NCBI GenBank assembly: GCA_903847605.1
Contig: CAINED010000050.1
Coordinates: 1-64,000, forward strand
Reading direction: 5' to 3'
DNA length: 64,000 bases
Source of the DNA: an uncultured Hyphomicrobiales bacterium
GTDB lineage: Bacteria > Pseudomonadota > Alphaproteobacteria > Rhizobiales > Beijerinckiaceae
Notes under the pieces: generated by a model
Database searches by the model: none
Seen by the model: only the letters and a program-made list of their open reading frames with translations
What the model was told of the DNA's origin: nothing
Made by a program: the position numbers and the translations under genes
Part shown: positions 17,736 to 25,639 of the stretch, one piece after another
Position numbering within the stretch: the first letter of the stretch is position 1
Layout of the letters: each line of letters starts with the position of its first letter

Positions 17736-17784
17736 AAACTATAGTTTACACTGCGATGTCTGTCAAGATATCGCATACTATAGT
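17736..17784 (-). promoter_or_regulatory. Toxin-antitoxin promoter with paired palindromic operators
   Basis: On the minus strand TTGACA (17766-17761) and TATAGT (17743-17738) are separated by exactly 17 bases, a near-consensus sigma70 promoter. The predicted +1 is 17731, the first base of the toxin GTG. The perfect palindrome AAACTATAGTTT (17736-17747) overlaps the -10 box, and a second ACTATAGT (17777-17784) is centred 39 bases upstream; both are likely antitoxin operators. Confidence 0.75.
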
Positions 17785-17835
17785 TGACACAAGGGAATGC
17801 GCCCTCAACAGCCATCGCCTGCAGTTCGAACGATA

Positions 17836-17863
17836 TTGACAGCATACATATTGTAAGTATACA
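17836..17863 (+). promoter_or_regulatory. Putative promoter of the 3-hydroxybenzoate monooxygenase-like gene
   Basis: TTGACA at 17836-17841 and TATACA at 17858-17863 are 16 bases apart, about 50 bases before the ATG at 17914. The AT-rich interval contains GTATAC and ATACAT-type half sites that could bind the MarR protein encoded just downstream. The operator role is inference. Confidence 0.55.
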
Positions 17864-17913
17864 TACTAATATCGCTGTCCGGATGATGGCAGCCGTTGGG
17901 AGGAGTGAGACTC

Positions 17914-19104
17914 ATGGCGAACAAGGACAACACCATTCTGCTGGTCGGCGGCGGGATCGGCGGCATGGCCGCGGCGCTCGCCCTGTCGCAGTCGGGCTTT
18001 GAAGTCGACCTGATGGAGCAGGCCCCGGAACTCGGCGAGATCGGCGCCGGTATCCAGCTCGGCCCCAATGCCTTCGCCGCCATGGATGCGCTGGGCTGCG
18101 GTCCGCGCGCTCGCGCCCGCGCCGTCTACAACACCGAACTCCTGATGATGGACGCGCTCGACGAATCCGTCGTCGGCTGCATGGAAACGGGCGAAGCCTT
18201 CCGCAAGCGCTTCAACAATCCCTATGCCGTCATCCATCGCGCCGATATTCATCTATCCATCTATGAAGAAGCGCAGACCCACGACAACATCCGCGTTCAC
18301 ACCGATTGCCGGATCGAGACTGTCGAAATCGGCGACAAGAGCGTGAAAGTGACGGACAAGAAGGGCCGCGTCTTCGAAGGCATGGCCATTGTCGGTTGCG
18401 ACGGCTCGAAATCCGTCGTGCGGCAAAAGCTGATCAACGATCCGCATCGGGTTTCCGGCCATGTCGTCTATCGCGCCGTGTGCCCTGCCGATCAGTTCCC
18501 CGAAGATCTGAAATGGAACGCGGCGACGCTGTGGGCCGGTCCGAAATATCACATCGTCCATTATCCGCTGCGCGCGGGCGAGGAATACAACATCGTCGTC
18601 ACCTTCCACTCGCGCGAGAAGGAAGAGTGGAGCGTGCGCGAAGGTTCGCGCGAGGAATTGCTCTCCTATTTCACGCGCATCAGCCCCAAGCCGAAGCAGT
18701 TGCTGGAACGCGCCAACACTTGGCAGCGCTGGGCCACGGCCGACCGCGATCCCGTCGAAAAATGGGGCGAGGGCCGCGCGACATTGCTCGGCGATGCCGC
18801 ACATCCGCCGCTGCAATATATGGCGCAGGGCGCCTGCATGGCGCTGGAAGACGCCGTGACCTTGCGCGAGACTTTGCGCGTGTGCGACCGCGACATCGAA
18901 AAGGCGTTCCGCCTCTACGAAAAAATCCGCATACCCCGCACAGCGCGTGTCGTGCTGTCGGCGCGTGAAATGGGACGCATCTTCCACGCCGAAGGCGCGG
19001 AGCGTCTCGTGCGCAACCAGCTCTGGAAGGGCCGCACGCAGGAGCGCTATTACGACGCGATCGAATGGCTCTATGGCTGGACGGTCGACAAATGCCTCGA
19101 CTGA
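17914..19104 (+). CDS. FAD-dependent monooxygenase, 3-hydroxybenzoate 6-monooxygenase-like
   Basis: A 396-residue class A flavoprotein hydroxylase using NAD(P)H and O2. The FAD fingerprint GGGIGGMAAALAL is near residue 11, the DG motif reads VGCDGSKS, and the GD motif with substrate-site context is LLGDAAHPPLQYMAQGACMALEDA. The HPPLQY.A.GA phrase and the C-terminal W-L-Y-G-W ending resemble characterised 3-hydroxybenzoate 6-hydroxylases, which make gentisate. The ATG at 17914 has a GGGAGGAG site. Gentisate dioxygenase is not in the window, so the substrate remains open. Confidence 0.85.
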   Translation: MANKDNTILLVGGGIGGMAAALALSQSGFEVDLMEQAPELGEIGAGIQLGPNAFAAMDALGCGPRARARAVYNTELLMMDALDESVVGCMETGEAFRKRFNNPYAVIHRADIHLSIYEEAQTHDNIRVHTDCRIETVEIGDKSVKVTDKKGRVFEGMAIVGCDGSKSVVRQKLINDPHRVSGHVVYRAVCPADQFPEDLKWNAATLWAGPKYHIVHYPLRAGEEYNIVVTFHSREKEEWSVREGSREELLSYFTRISPKPKQLLERANTWQRWATADRDPVEKWGEGRATLLGDAAHPPLQYMAQGACMALEDAVTLRETLRVCDRDIEKAFRLYEKIRIPRTARVVLSAREMGRIFHAEGAERLVRNQLWKGRTQERYYDAIEWLYGWTVDKCLD

Positions 19105-19583
19105 GCCGCGCCCGAAAAGAAAGCGCGCTTTCGGAAAAGGACAGCGATCCTGCGCAAAGCACGCTCTTCGTTCACTCCATGCCCGGCCATATCGTTCGGC
19201 GGTTGCAACAGGTCGCCGTGCGGCTCTTCGCCGAGGAAGTCGGCGCGGACATGACTCCGGTGCAATATGCATCCCTGTCGGCTATCGCGGACCGGCCGAA
19301 TATCGGGCAGGCGGCGCTTGCTGCGCTGATCGGCTATGATCGCGCCACCATAGGCGGCGTCATCGACAGGCTCGAGCAAAGAGGATTGCTCACTCGTGTG
19401 CCCACGCCCGGCGACCGCCGCGCCAATGCGCTCGTTCTGACAGCAGCGGGCCATGAAGCCGTCGCAGGCAACAGGCGCAAGGTGGAAGACGTCCAGAACA
19501 GACTGCTGGCGCCATTGAGCGATACGGAGCAGCGTCACTTCGAAGCCATGTGCCTCAAAATTCTGGTGCATCACAAGGGTTGA
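19092..19583 (+). CDS. MarR family transcriptional regulator
   Basis: About 163 residues with a winged helix domain: the recognition region IGQAALAALIGYDRATIGGVIDRLEQRGLL and the wing RVPTPGDRRANALVLTAAG are typical. MarR proteins bind as dimers and are usually released by aromatic ligands. The start at 19092 overlaps the monooxygenase end by 13 bases, so it is coupled to that gene and is its likely regulator. A palindromic element follows the stop. Confidence 0.9.
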   Translation: MPRLSRARKESALSEKDSDPAQSTLFVHSMPGHIVRRLQQVAVRLFAEEVGADMTPVQYASLSAIADRPNIGQAALAALIGYDRATIGGVIDRLEQRGLLTRVPTPGDRRANALVLTAAGHEAVAGNRRKVEDVQNRLLAPLSDTEQRHFEAMCLKILVHHKG

Positions 19584-19599
19584 GAAGGCGAGTGAGTGC

Positions 19600-19645
19600 A
19601 GCATGTCCTTTTCGAAAAAGTCGTTCAAGTTTTTCGGGACATGCT
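19600..19645. repeat. Complete extragenic palindrome
   Basis: AGCATGTCC (19600-19608) pairs with GGACATGCT (19637-19645); inner parts CGAAAAAG and CTTGAA/TTTTTCG also pair. Half-copies occur at 12200-12224 and 33774-33799. It lies between the MarR and DUF3500 genes and could end the upstream transcript. Confidence 0.75.
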
Positions 19646-19682
19646 CTAACTTCGTTTCCCAAAGCAATCCGGGGAAACGCGC

Positions 19683-20999
19683 ATGAGCGACCACCATCAC
19701 GACGGCGACGACTATCATCCGTTCGTGCCGCCTTTCGGCAGCAAGATGGGCGGGGCGACGCCGCGCGAACACGCAAAACAACGTCTGGCTGGACCGCGCG
19801 CGCCTCTCCTCTTCGGCGCATGGGAAAAGCTCTTTCAGCAACCCTTCAAGGGCATGACAACCGACGGCAACGTGATTCCCGAGCTCTATTCGCTGCAGCC
19901 GGCAGACGCGCCCGTGCGCGACATGATTCATGCGGTGGATGCGCTGCTGTCGCAACTGACGTCCGACCAGAAGAAAGCCATGAGCTTTCCGGTGGATTCG
20001 CCGCAATGGCGTCACTGGCAGAATACCGAACTCTATGTCGAGGACTATGGTCTGCGTCTCGACGAAGTCCCGTCGCAGATTCAGGAAGGCGCGATGAATG
20101 TGCTGCGCGCCAGCATGAGCGATCACGGCTATCATCTCGCGCGCAATGTGATGAAACTCAATCGCTTCCTCGGCGATATTGTCGGCGGGCCGGACGTGCT
20201 CGGCGAATGGTCTTATATTTTCTGCCTGTTCGGCACGCCCTCGCTGACGGCGCCCTGGGGCTGGCAGTTCTTCGGACATCACCTCGCGCTGAACTGCTTT
20301 GTCATCAATGGACAGATGGTGCTGACGCCGGCCTTCTGGGGCGCGGAGCCTGTCCATGCCGATCACGGCCCGTTCAAGGGGATCCGCCTGTTTCAGGACG
20401 AGGAGCGTGAGGGTCTGGCCTTGATGCGCTCCTTCTCCCGGGAGCAGCAGGCGCGCGCCATCGTCGCCCATTCGATGGTCGGCGGCGATCTGCCGGAAGG
20501 GCGGCGGCACTTCGCCGACAATCTCAATCTTGGCGGCGCGTTCCAGGACAATCGCATCGTGCCTTATGAAGGATTGCGCGCCGATGCCATGTCACAGGCG
20601 CAGCAACAATCGATGATGGACCTCGTGCAGCGTTACCTGCTTTCGCTGCCGCCGGGGCCGCTCAAGGCGCGCATCGCTGAAATCGAAAGACACCTGAAGC
20701 ACACGCATTTTTGCTGGATCGGCGGCACGGGCGAAACCAATCCGTTTTATTACCGCATACAAAGTCCGGTTATCTTCATTGAATTCGATCATCATGCAGG
20801 GGTGTTCCTCACCAATCCGGAACCGCAGAAGTTCCACATTCACACCATCGTGCGCACACCCAATGGCAACGATTACGGCATCGACCTGTTGCGTCTGCAC
20901 TACGAACAGGCCGACCATCATCGCAACCAGCATTCGCATGGCGGCGTGGAACATTCGCACGACCATCACGGCGATCATTCGCACAATCATAAAGACTGA
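19683..20999 (+). CDS. DUF3500 family protein with His-rich termini
   Basis: A 438-residue protein of the DUF3500 family, whose function is unknown. The core shows DGNVIPELYSLQPADAPVRDMIHAVDALL, the family phrase WGWQFFGHHLALNC and the late segment HTHFCWIGGTGETNPFYYRIQSP. No signal peptide is apparent. Both ends are rich in His (HHHDGDDYH at the start; about 13 His among the last 35 residues), suggesting metal binding. It sits between two flavin monooxygenase genes, and its stop abuts the start of the second. Confidence 0.85.
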   Translation: MSDHHHDGDDYHPFVPPFGSKMGGATPREHAKQRLAGPRAPLLFGAWEKLFQQPFKGMTTDGNVIPELYSLQPADAPVRDMIHAVDALLSQLTSDQKKAMSFPVDSPQWRHWQNTELYVEDYGLRLDEVPSQIQEGAMNVLRASMSDHGYHLARNVMKLNRFLGDIVGGPDVLGEWSYIFCLFGTPSLTAPWGWQFFGHHLALNCFVINGQMVLTPAFWGAEPVHADHGPFKGIRLFQDEEREGLALMRSFSREQQARAIVAHSMVGGDLPEGRRHFADNLNLGGAFQDNRIVPYEGLRADAMSQAQQQSMMDLVQRYLLSLPPGPLKARIAEIERHLKHTHFCWIGGTGETNPFYYRIQSPVIFIEFDHHAGVFLTNPEPQKFHIHTIVRTPNGNDYGIDLLRLHYEQADHHRNQHSHGGVEHSHDHHGDHSHNHKD

Positions 21000-22211
21000 G
21001 TGAGCATGGGACGCAAACTGAAAGCCGCCATCGTCGGCGGCGGCATCGGCGGGCTGGCGGCGGCGCTGGCGCTACATCGTCGCGGCCACGAATTCGACAT
21101 TTACGAACAGGGCGACGAGATCACCGAGATCGGCGGCGGGCTCAACCTCAGCCCCAATGCGCTGAAAGCCTTCCGCATGCTCGGCGTCGAGGAAGACGTC
21201 GTCGCCATAGGCTATCAGGACGAGTGGCAGCGCATCCATTCATGGCGCAACGGCATGGTTCTGGCGCAACAGTCGCGCAAGGCCGGCATCGTGCAGAACT
21301 ATGGCGCGGAATTCCTCACAATGCACCGCGCCGACTTGCAGAAGGTTCTTTACGACCATCTGCCGAGAGAACGCGTTCATGCGCGCAAGGCCTGTGTCGA
21401 GGCTGGCAGTAACGCTTCATCCGCCTATGTGAAATTCGCCGACGGGACGAGCGCGGAAGCGGATTTGGCCATCGGCGCGGACGGTATTCATTCGGCGGTG
21501 CGCGACAGCGTCTTCGGCAAAATTCCGCCGCGCTTCACGGGCTGCGTCTGCTGGCGCGGCATGGTTCCCTTCGATGCGGTGAAACATATTCCGCAGATGC
21601 ATGAACTCGGCGCGTGGTGGGGACCGCATGGCCATGTCGTGCATTATCGCGTGCGACGCGGCGAACTCGTGAATTTCGTCGCCCACTACGACAGCGACGC
21701 CTGGCTCGAGGAATCCTGGACGCGCGAATGCGGCAAGGACGAACTCATCAATACGTTTGCCGGCTGGAACGATGCGCTGATCCAGCTCTTCAATCAGAGC
21801 GAACGCTATTACAAATGGGCGCTCTACGATCGCGACCCTCTCGCGCAATGGAGCAAGGATCGCGTCACGCTCCTGGGCGATGCGGCTCATCCCATGCTGC
21901 CCTATCTCGGACAGGGCGCGGCGATGGCGATCGAGGACGGATGCATTCTCGCGCGGCTCGCGGACGAATCTGTATCGGCCGATATCCCGCAAATGCTCCG
22001 GGAATATGAAGCCCTGCGCATGCCCAGGGGATCGCGCTGCCAGCTAGCCTCGCGCGAACGTGCGAAAGAATATCACCTGCCGACGGCGGCTGCGCGCATA
22101 TGGCGGGACGTGCGGCTCGCGCTGCGCAACCGCTTCGGTACGGACCGGACCCCGTTGCGCGCGGAGTGGGTGTATAACTACGATCCTGCAGTCGCGCCGC
22201 TGCACACCTGA
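21000..22211 (+). CDS. FAD-dependent monooxygenase, salicylate hydroxylase-like
   Basis: About 403 residues, class A flavin hydroxylase. Motifs are GGGIGGLAAALAL near the N-terminus, IGADGIHSAVRD (DG motif) and LLGDAAHPMLPYLGQGAAMAIEDG (GD motif). It is a paralogue of the 17.9 kb monooxygenase but closer to the salicylate/6-hydroxynicotinate hydroxylase type. The start may be the GTG at 21000, immediately after the DUF3500 stop, or the ATG at 21006. Substrate not determined. Confidence 0.9.
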   Translation: MSMGRKLKAAIVGGGIGGLAAALALHRRGHEFDIYEQGDEITEIGGGLNLSPNALKAFRMLGVEEDVVAIGYQDEWQRIHSWRNGMVLAQQSRKAGIVQNYGAEFLTMHRADLQKVLYDHLPRERVHARKACVEAGSNASSAYVKFADGTSAEADLAIGADGIHSAVRDSVFGKIPPRFTGCVCWRGMVPFDAVKHIPQMHELGAWWGPHGHVVHYRVRRGELVNFVAHYDSDAWLEESWTRECGKDELINTFAGWNDALIQLFNQSERYYKWALYDRDPLAQWSKDRVTLLGDAAHPMLPYLGQGAAMAIEDGCILARLADESVSADIPQMLREYEALRMPRGSRCQLASRERAKEYHLPTAAARIWRDVRLALRNRFGTDRTPLRAEWVYNYDPAVAPLHT

Positions 22212-22227
22212 GCGCCTATTGCGCCAG

Positions 22228-22695
22228 TCAGACAGGCAGAACCCTGGCGTCCTTCAAACTCTCCAGTACGATTTCCGATTGCACGCGGGCGACGGATTTG
22301 TGCGGCAGCAGTGTTTCGCTCACGAGCTTCGACAGCGCCTTGAGATCGGCGACCGCTATCTTCAGAAGATAGTCCGTGCCGCCGGTGACGGCATGCGCTT
22401 CGAGAATCTCAGGCGTGAGGCGCACGAGGTCGCGAAAGCGCCGCGCATTGTCGCCGGAATGCGCCGCCAGGGTCACGCGCACGAAAGCGACGACATCGAG
22501 GCCGATGGCGGCCGCGTCGAGTTCGGCGCGATAACGGCGGATGACGCCTGCCGCTTCCAGCCTGTCGCGCCGCCGTGAAATCTGGCTTGCGGAAAGGCCG
22601 ACAGCGTCGCCAAGCTCGGCATTGGTGCGCGAAGCGTCTTCCTGCAGAAGCGCCAGCAGGCGGCGGTCGAAGCCGTCGAGAGCATTTTCTTGCAT
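22228..22695 (-). CDS. Lrp/AsnC family transcriptional regulator
   Basis: A 155-residue regulator with an N-terminal HTH (DGFDRRLLALLQEDASRTNAELG, then LSASQISRRRDRLEAAGVI) and a C-terminal RAM ligand domain ending with the TGGTDYLLKIAV strand. Lrp proteins sense amino acids. It is transcribed divergently from hppD, so it is a candidate tyrosine- or phenylalanine-responsive regulator of homogentisate formation. Confidence 0.93.
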   Translation of the reverse strand: MQENALDGFDRRLLALLQEDASRTNAELGDAVGLSASQISRRRDRLEAAGVIRRYRAELDAAAIGLDVVAFVRVTLAAHSGDNARRFRDLVRLTPEILEAHAVTGGTDYLLKIAVADLKALSKLVSETLLPHKSVARVQSEIVLESLKDARVLPV

Positions 22696-22699
22696 GAAA

Positions 22700-22739
22700 T
22701 ATCCGATATATACACGAATATTGTATAATTATCCGATAT
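22700..22739. promoter_or_regulatory. Direct repeat and promoter between lrp-type gene and hppD
   Basis: TATCCGATAT occurs at 22700-22709 and again at 22730-22739, exactly 30 bases apart (about three helical turns) in the AT-rich divergent region. A perfect -10 hexamer TATAAT lies between them at 22724-22729 on the plus strand, without a good -35. This layout fits cooperative binding by the Lrp-type protein to control both promoters; binding is inferred. Confidence 0.6.
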
Positions 22740-22821
22740 CACGCCGCTTTTGCAAACCCTTTGCGGAGCCAGCCCGCCATCCTGTGCGCCGAAATGAATA
22801 TCCTGCAAGGAGGGTGCAGTC

Positions 22822-23946
22822 ATGGGTCCGTTTCCGCACAATTCGACGCCGGCTGAAATCACCGCCGCCAACCCGATGGGCACCGACGGATTCGAATTCG
22901 TCGAATACGCCCATCCCGAGCCTGCGAAGCTGAAGACGCTGTTCGAACAAATGGGCTTTCGCGCGGTAGCGACGCATCGCTCCAAGCGCGTCACGCTCTA
23001 TCGCCAGGGCGACGTCAACTTCGTCGTCAACGAGGAGCCTGATTCTTTCGCGGCAGAATTTGCCGCAAAGCATGGGCCCTGCGCCTGCGCGATGGCGTTC
23101 CGCGTCGCCGATGCGAAGAAAACTTACGAGCGCGCGCTGGCGCTCGGCGCGGAGCCCTATACCGGTCATATCGGACCGATGGAGCTTTATATTCCCGCTA
23201 TCCGCGGCATCGGCGGCTCGCTGATCTATTTCGTCGACCGCTACGGGGCGAAAGGAAATATCTGGGACGTGGACTTCGTCTGGACGGGCGAAACCAATCC
23301 GGCGCCGGAGCCTGCCGGCCTGCATTATATCGATCATCTCACGCATAACGTGTATCGCGGACGCATGGATTTCTGGTCCGGCTGGTACGGCAAACTTTTC
23401 AACTTCCGCGAAATCCGTTTCTTCAACATCGAGGGCAAGCTGACGGGCCTGATGTCGCGCGCGCTGACATCGCCCTGCGGCAAGATCAGGATCCCCATCA
23501 ACGAGAGTATCGACGACAAGTCGCAGATCGAGGAATATCTGCGCGACTATCATGGCGAGGGCATCCAGCATGTCGCCCTCGGCAGCCGCGATATCTACAC
23601 GAGCGTCGAGGCTTTGCGCGCCAACGCGCTTGCTTTCATGCCTGCCCCACCGGCCGCCTATTACGAGAAGGTCGATGCACGCTTGCCCGGCCACGGCGAA
23701 CCGCTGGACCGCCTGCAACACAATGGCATTCTCATCGACGGCGAAGGCGTCGTCAGCGGCGTTGATGGAAAGGTTTCCGCGCGGGTCCTGCTGCAGATTT
23801 TCTCGGCGACCGTGATCGGTCCCATCTTCTTCGAATTCATCCAGCGCAAGGGTGACGAAGGATTCGGCGAAGGCAATTTCCGTGCGCTGTTCGAATCCAT
23901 CGAGGAAGACCAGATCCGCCGCGGCGTGCTGAAGGCAGCGGAGTAG
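22822..23946 (+). CDS. hppD: 4-hydroxyphenylpyruvate dioxygenase
   Basis: A 374-residue Fe(II) enzyme converting 4-hydroxyphenylpyruvate to homogentisate in tyrosine degradation. It has two VOC domains. Iron ligands are seen in YIDHLTHNV (His), GIQHVALGS (His) and IFFEFIQRKGD (Glu), and the C-terminal GFGEGNFRALFESIE helix that gates the site is complete. An AAGGAGGG ribosome site precedes the ATG. Homogentisate dioxygenase and fumarylacetoacetase are not in the window, though maiA is 6 kb upstream. Confidence 0.96.
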   Translation: MGPFPHNSTPAEITAANPMGTDGFEFVEYAHPEPAKLKTLFEQMGFRAVATHRSKRVTLYRQGDVNFVVNEEPDSFAAEFAAKHGPCACAMAFRVADAKKTYERALALGAEPYTGHIGPMELYIPAIRGIGGSLIYFVDRYGAKGNIWDVDFVWTGETNPAPEPAGLHYIDHLTHNVYRGRMDFWSGWYGKLFNFREIRFFNIEGKLTGLMSRALTSPCGKIRIPINESIDDKSQIEEYLRDYHGEGIQHVALGSRDIYTSVEALRANALAFMPAPPAAYYEKVDARLPGHGEPLDRLQHNGILIDGEGVVSGVDGKVSARVLLQIFSATVIGPIFFEFIQRKGDEGFGEGNFRALFESIEEDQIRRGVLKAAE

Positions 23947-23951
23947 TCCGC

Positions 23952-24749
23952 TCAGCCGCGCGGCGGCTCGTGCAGCACGAAGACATCCTCATGCCCGGCG
24001 GCGCGAGGATAGGTTGCGCTGACTCTGGGATCGTGGCCGGGAATGACGCGGCCCATGTCGTTGTCCGAAAGCTTGCGGATGAGCCGCCAGCCCGCGAGCA
24101 TGTCGGCGACATTCACGACGATGGGAAAGGGATTTTCCTTTTCCATGTTCGCATAGAAGTGACTGGCGTCGCTGGCGAGGACGAGTTTGCCGCGCTGCGT
24201 CTCCACGGTGACGATCTGCAAGCCATCGGAATGGCCGCCGGTGCGGTGAATTTCGACGCCTTCCGCAATCGCGTCATGGCCATCGTGGAATTGTACGCGC
24301 CCCGCATAGACATGGCGGACAAGCTGCGTCACATCTTCGACGGAGAAAGGCGCAACCAGAACGCGCTCGCACATGCAACGTCCCGTCGCATAGCTCATCT
24401 CGCGGTCCTGCACGTGGAAGACCGCATTGGGGAAGCGATCGACATTGCCCGCATGATCGTAGTGAAAATGCGTGAGCACGACATCGCGTATCGCCGATGC
24501 GGGGACGCCAAATCTTTCGAGAAGATCGACGGGATTGACGATCAGCTTGCGTTTGCGCGCCTGGGCGGCTGCTTCATTGAAGCCGGTGTCGACAAGAATC
24601 GTCTGCTCGCCGTTGCGTAGAAGCCATACGAAATAGTCGAGCGGCATGGGCGCATCGTGAATGTCGCGCCATTCGATGAAGCTTTCGCGCGCGCTGCGCA
24701 CCGGCGTCTCGGCGTAGCGAAGCGCGTAGACTTCCCATTGCGCGCCCAT
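23952..24749 (-). CDS. MBL-fold metallohydrolase, N-acyl homoserine lactonase-like
   Basis: A 265-residue metallo-beta-lactamase-fold hydrolase. The dinuclear zinc motif HFHYDH is present (VVLTHFHYDHAGN), with later ligands in TGGHSDG (His), SDASHFYAN (Asp) and IPGHDPR (His). That pattern fits AHL lactonase-type and related lactonases. It is the last gene of a tight operon with a molybdenum hydroxylase, so a pathway lactone is as likely a substrate as a quorum signal. Confidence 0.9.
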   Translation of the reverse strand: MGAQWEVYALRYAETPVRSARESFIEWRDIHDAPMPLDYFVWLLRNGEQTILVDTGFNEAAAQARKRKLIVNPVDLLERFGVPASAIRDVVLTHFHYDHAGNVDRFPNAVFHVQDREMSYATGRCMCERVLVAPFSVEDVTQLVRHVYAGRVQFHDGHDAIAEGVEIHRTGGHSDGLQIVTVETQRGKLVLASDASHFYANMEKENPFPIVVNVADMLAGWRLIRKLSDNDMGRVIPGHDPRVSATYPRAAGHEDVFVLHEPPRG

Positions 24750-24751
24750 GA

Positions 24752-25639
24752 TCAGACCTTCACGTTGTCGAGATAGCGCTGAATCTCCGTATGATCGCTG
24801 GCGCCGCCAATCGTCTTCGCCGCGTCATCCCAGAGATCGGCGCAATGATCGGCCAGCGGGACGGGCACGCCAAGCGCGTGCGCGAGATCATTCGCCGAGC
24901 GAATGTCCTTCGCCATCAGGCCGACGGAAAAGCCGGAGCCCCATGTCTGCGACAGGATGAACTGTTTCATCTTCACTTCTGTGGAATTGTTACGGCCGGT
25001 GGAGGCGTTGAGCACATCGATCATCAATCCGGAATCGAGCCCGAAGGCCTTGCCGACATTGACGGCTTCGCAGGCGGCTATGAGTCCCGCGCCGGAGACA
25101 TAATTGTTGAGCGCTTTCATGGCATGACCCGAACCGAGCAGCCCCGTGCGGAAAATCGTGCGTCCCATCGCCTTGAGAACGGGCTCCACACGATCGATGG
25201 TCGCAACGTCGCCACCGACCATGATGGAAAGCGACCCATCCACCGCGCGGCGCACGCCGCCGGAAACCGGCGCGTCGATGAAGCCGAAACCCGCGGCAAT
25301 GAGTGTCTCGCCGAGTTCGCGTGTGCCCATTGGTTCCGACGACGACATGTCGATGACGACAGCGCCGGGCCTCAGTTGCGTCATCAGCGCGCCAAGCAGA
25401 TCGCGCACAATCCTGCCGGTCGGCAGCATGGTGATGACAACATCGGCGTCGCGCACGGCGCTCGCGGCATCGGCGGCGACCTGCGCGCCGCTAGCGCTGG
25501 CGAAGGCGTTGCGCGCATCGTCTGAAACATCGAAGCCGGTCACCCGATAGCCCGCGCGTTGCAGGCATCCGCCCATGGGGCGGCCCATATTGCCGAGACC
25601 GATCAGCGCGACGCGTGCTGGCGGAACAAGCGCTGTCAT
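24752..25639 (-). CDS. NAD(P)-dependent beta-hydroxyacid dehydrogenase (3-hydroxyisobutyrate dehydrogenase family)
   Basis: A 295-residue dehydrogenase. The Rossmann motif GLGNMGRPMG is at the N-terminus, the substrate-binding signature reads FIDAPVSGGVRRA, and the catalytic Lys lies in SGHAMKALNNYVSG. Its start overlaps the preceding stop by four bases and only two bases separate it from the MBL gene, so the four genes from 28323 down to 23952 form one transcription unit. The natural hydroxyacid is unknown. Confidence 0.92.
   Translation of the reverse strand: MTALVPPARVALIGLGNMGRPMGGCLQRAGYRVTGFDVSDDARNAFASASGAQVAADAASAVRDADVVITMLPTGRIVRDLLGALMTQLRPGAVVIDMSSSEPMGTRELGETLIAAGFGFIDAPVSGGVRRAVDGSLSIMVGGDVATIDRVEPVLKAMGRTIFRTGLLGSGHAMKALNNYVSGAGLIAACEAVNVGKAFGLDSGLMIDVLNASTGRNNSTEVKMKQFILSQTWGSGFSVGLMAKDIRSANDLAHALGVPVPLADHCADLWDDAAKTIGGASDHTEIQRYLDNVKV

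Noticed and set aside
23952..24749. Dedicated quorum-quenching lactonase
   Set aside because: The fold and motif fit, but the operon context favours a catabolic role, so no such function is claimed.
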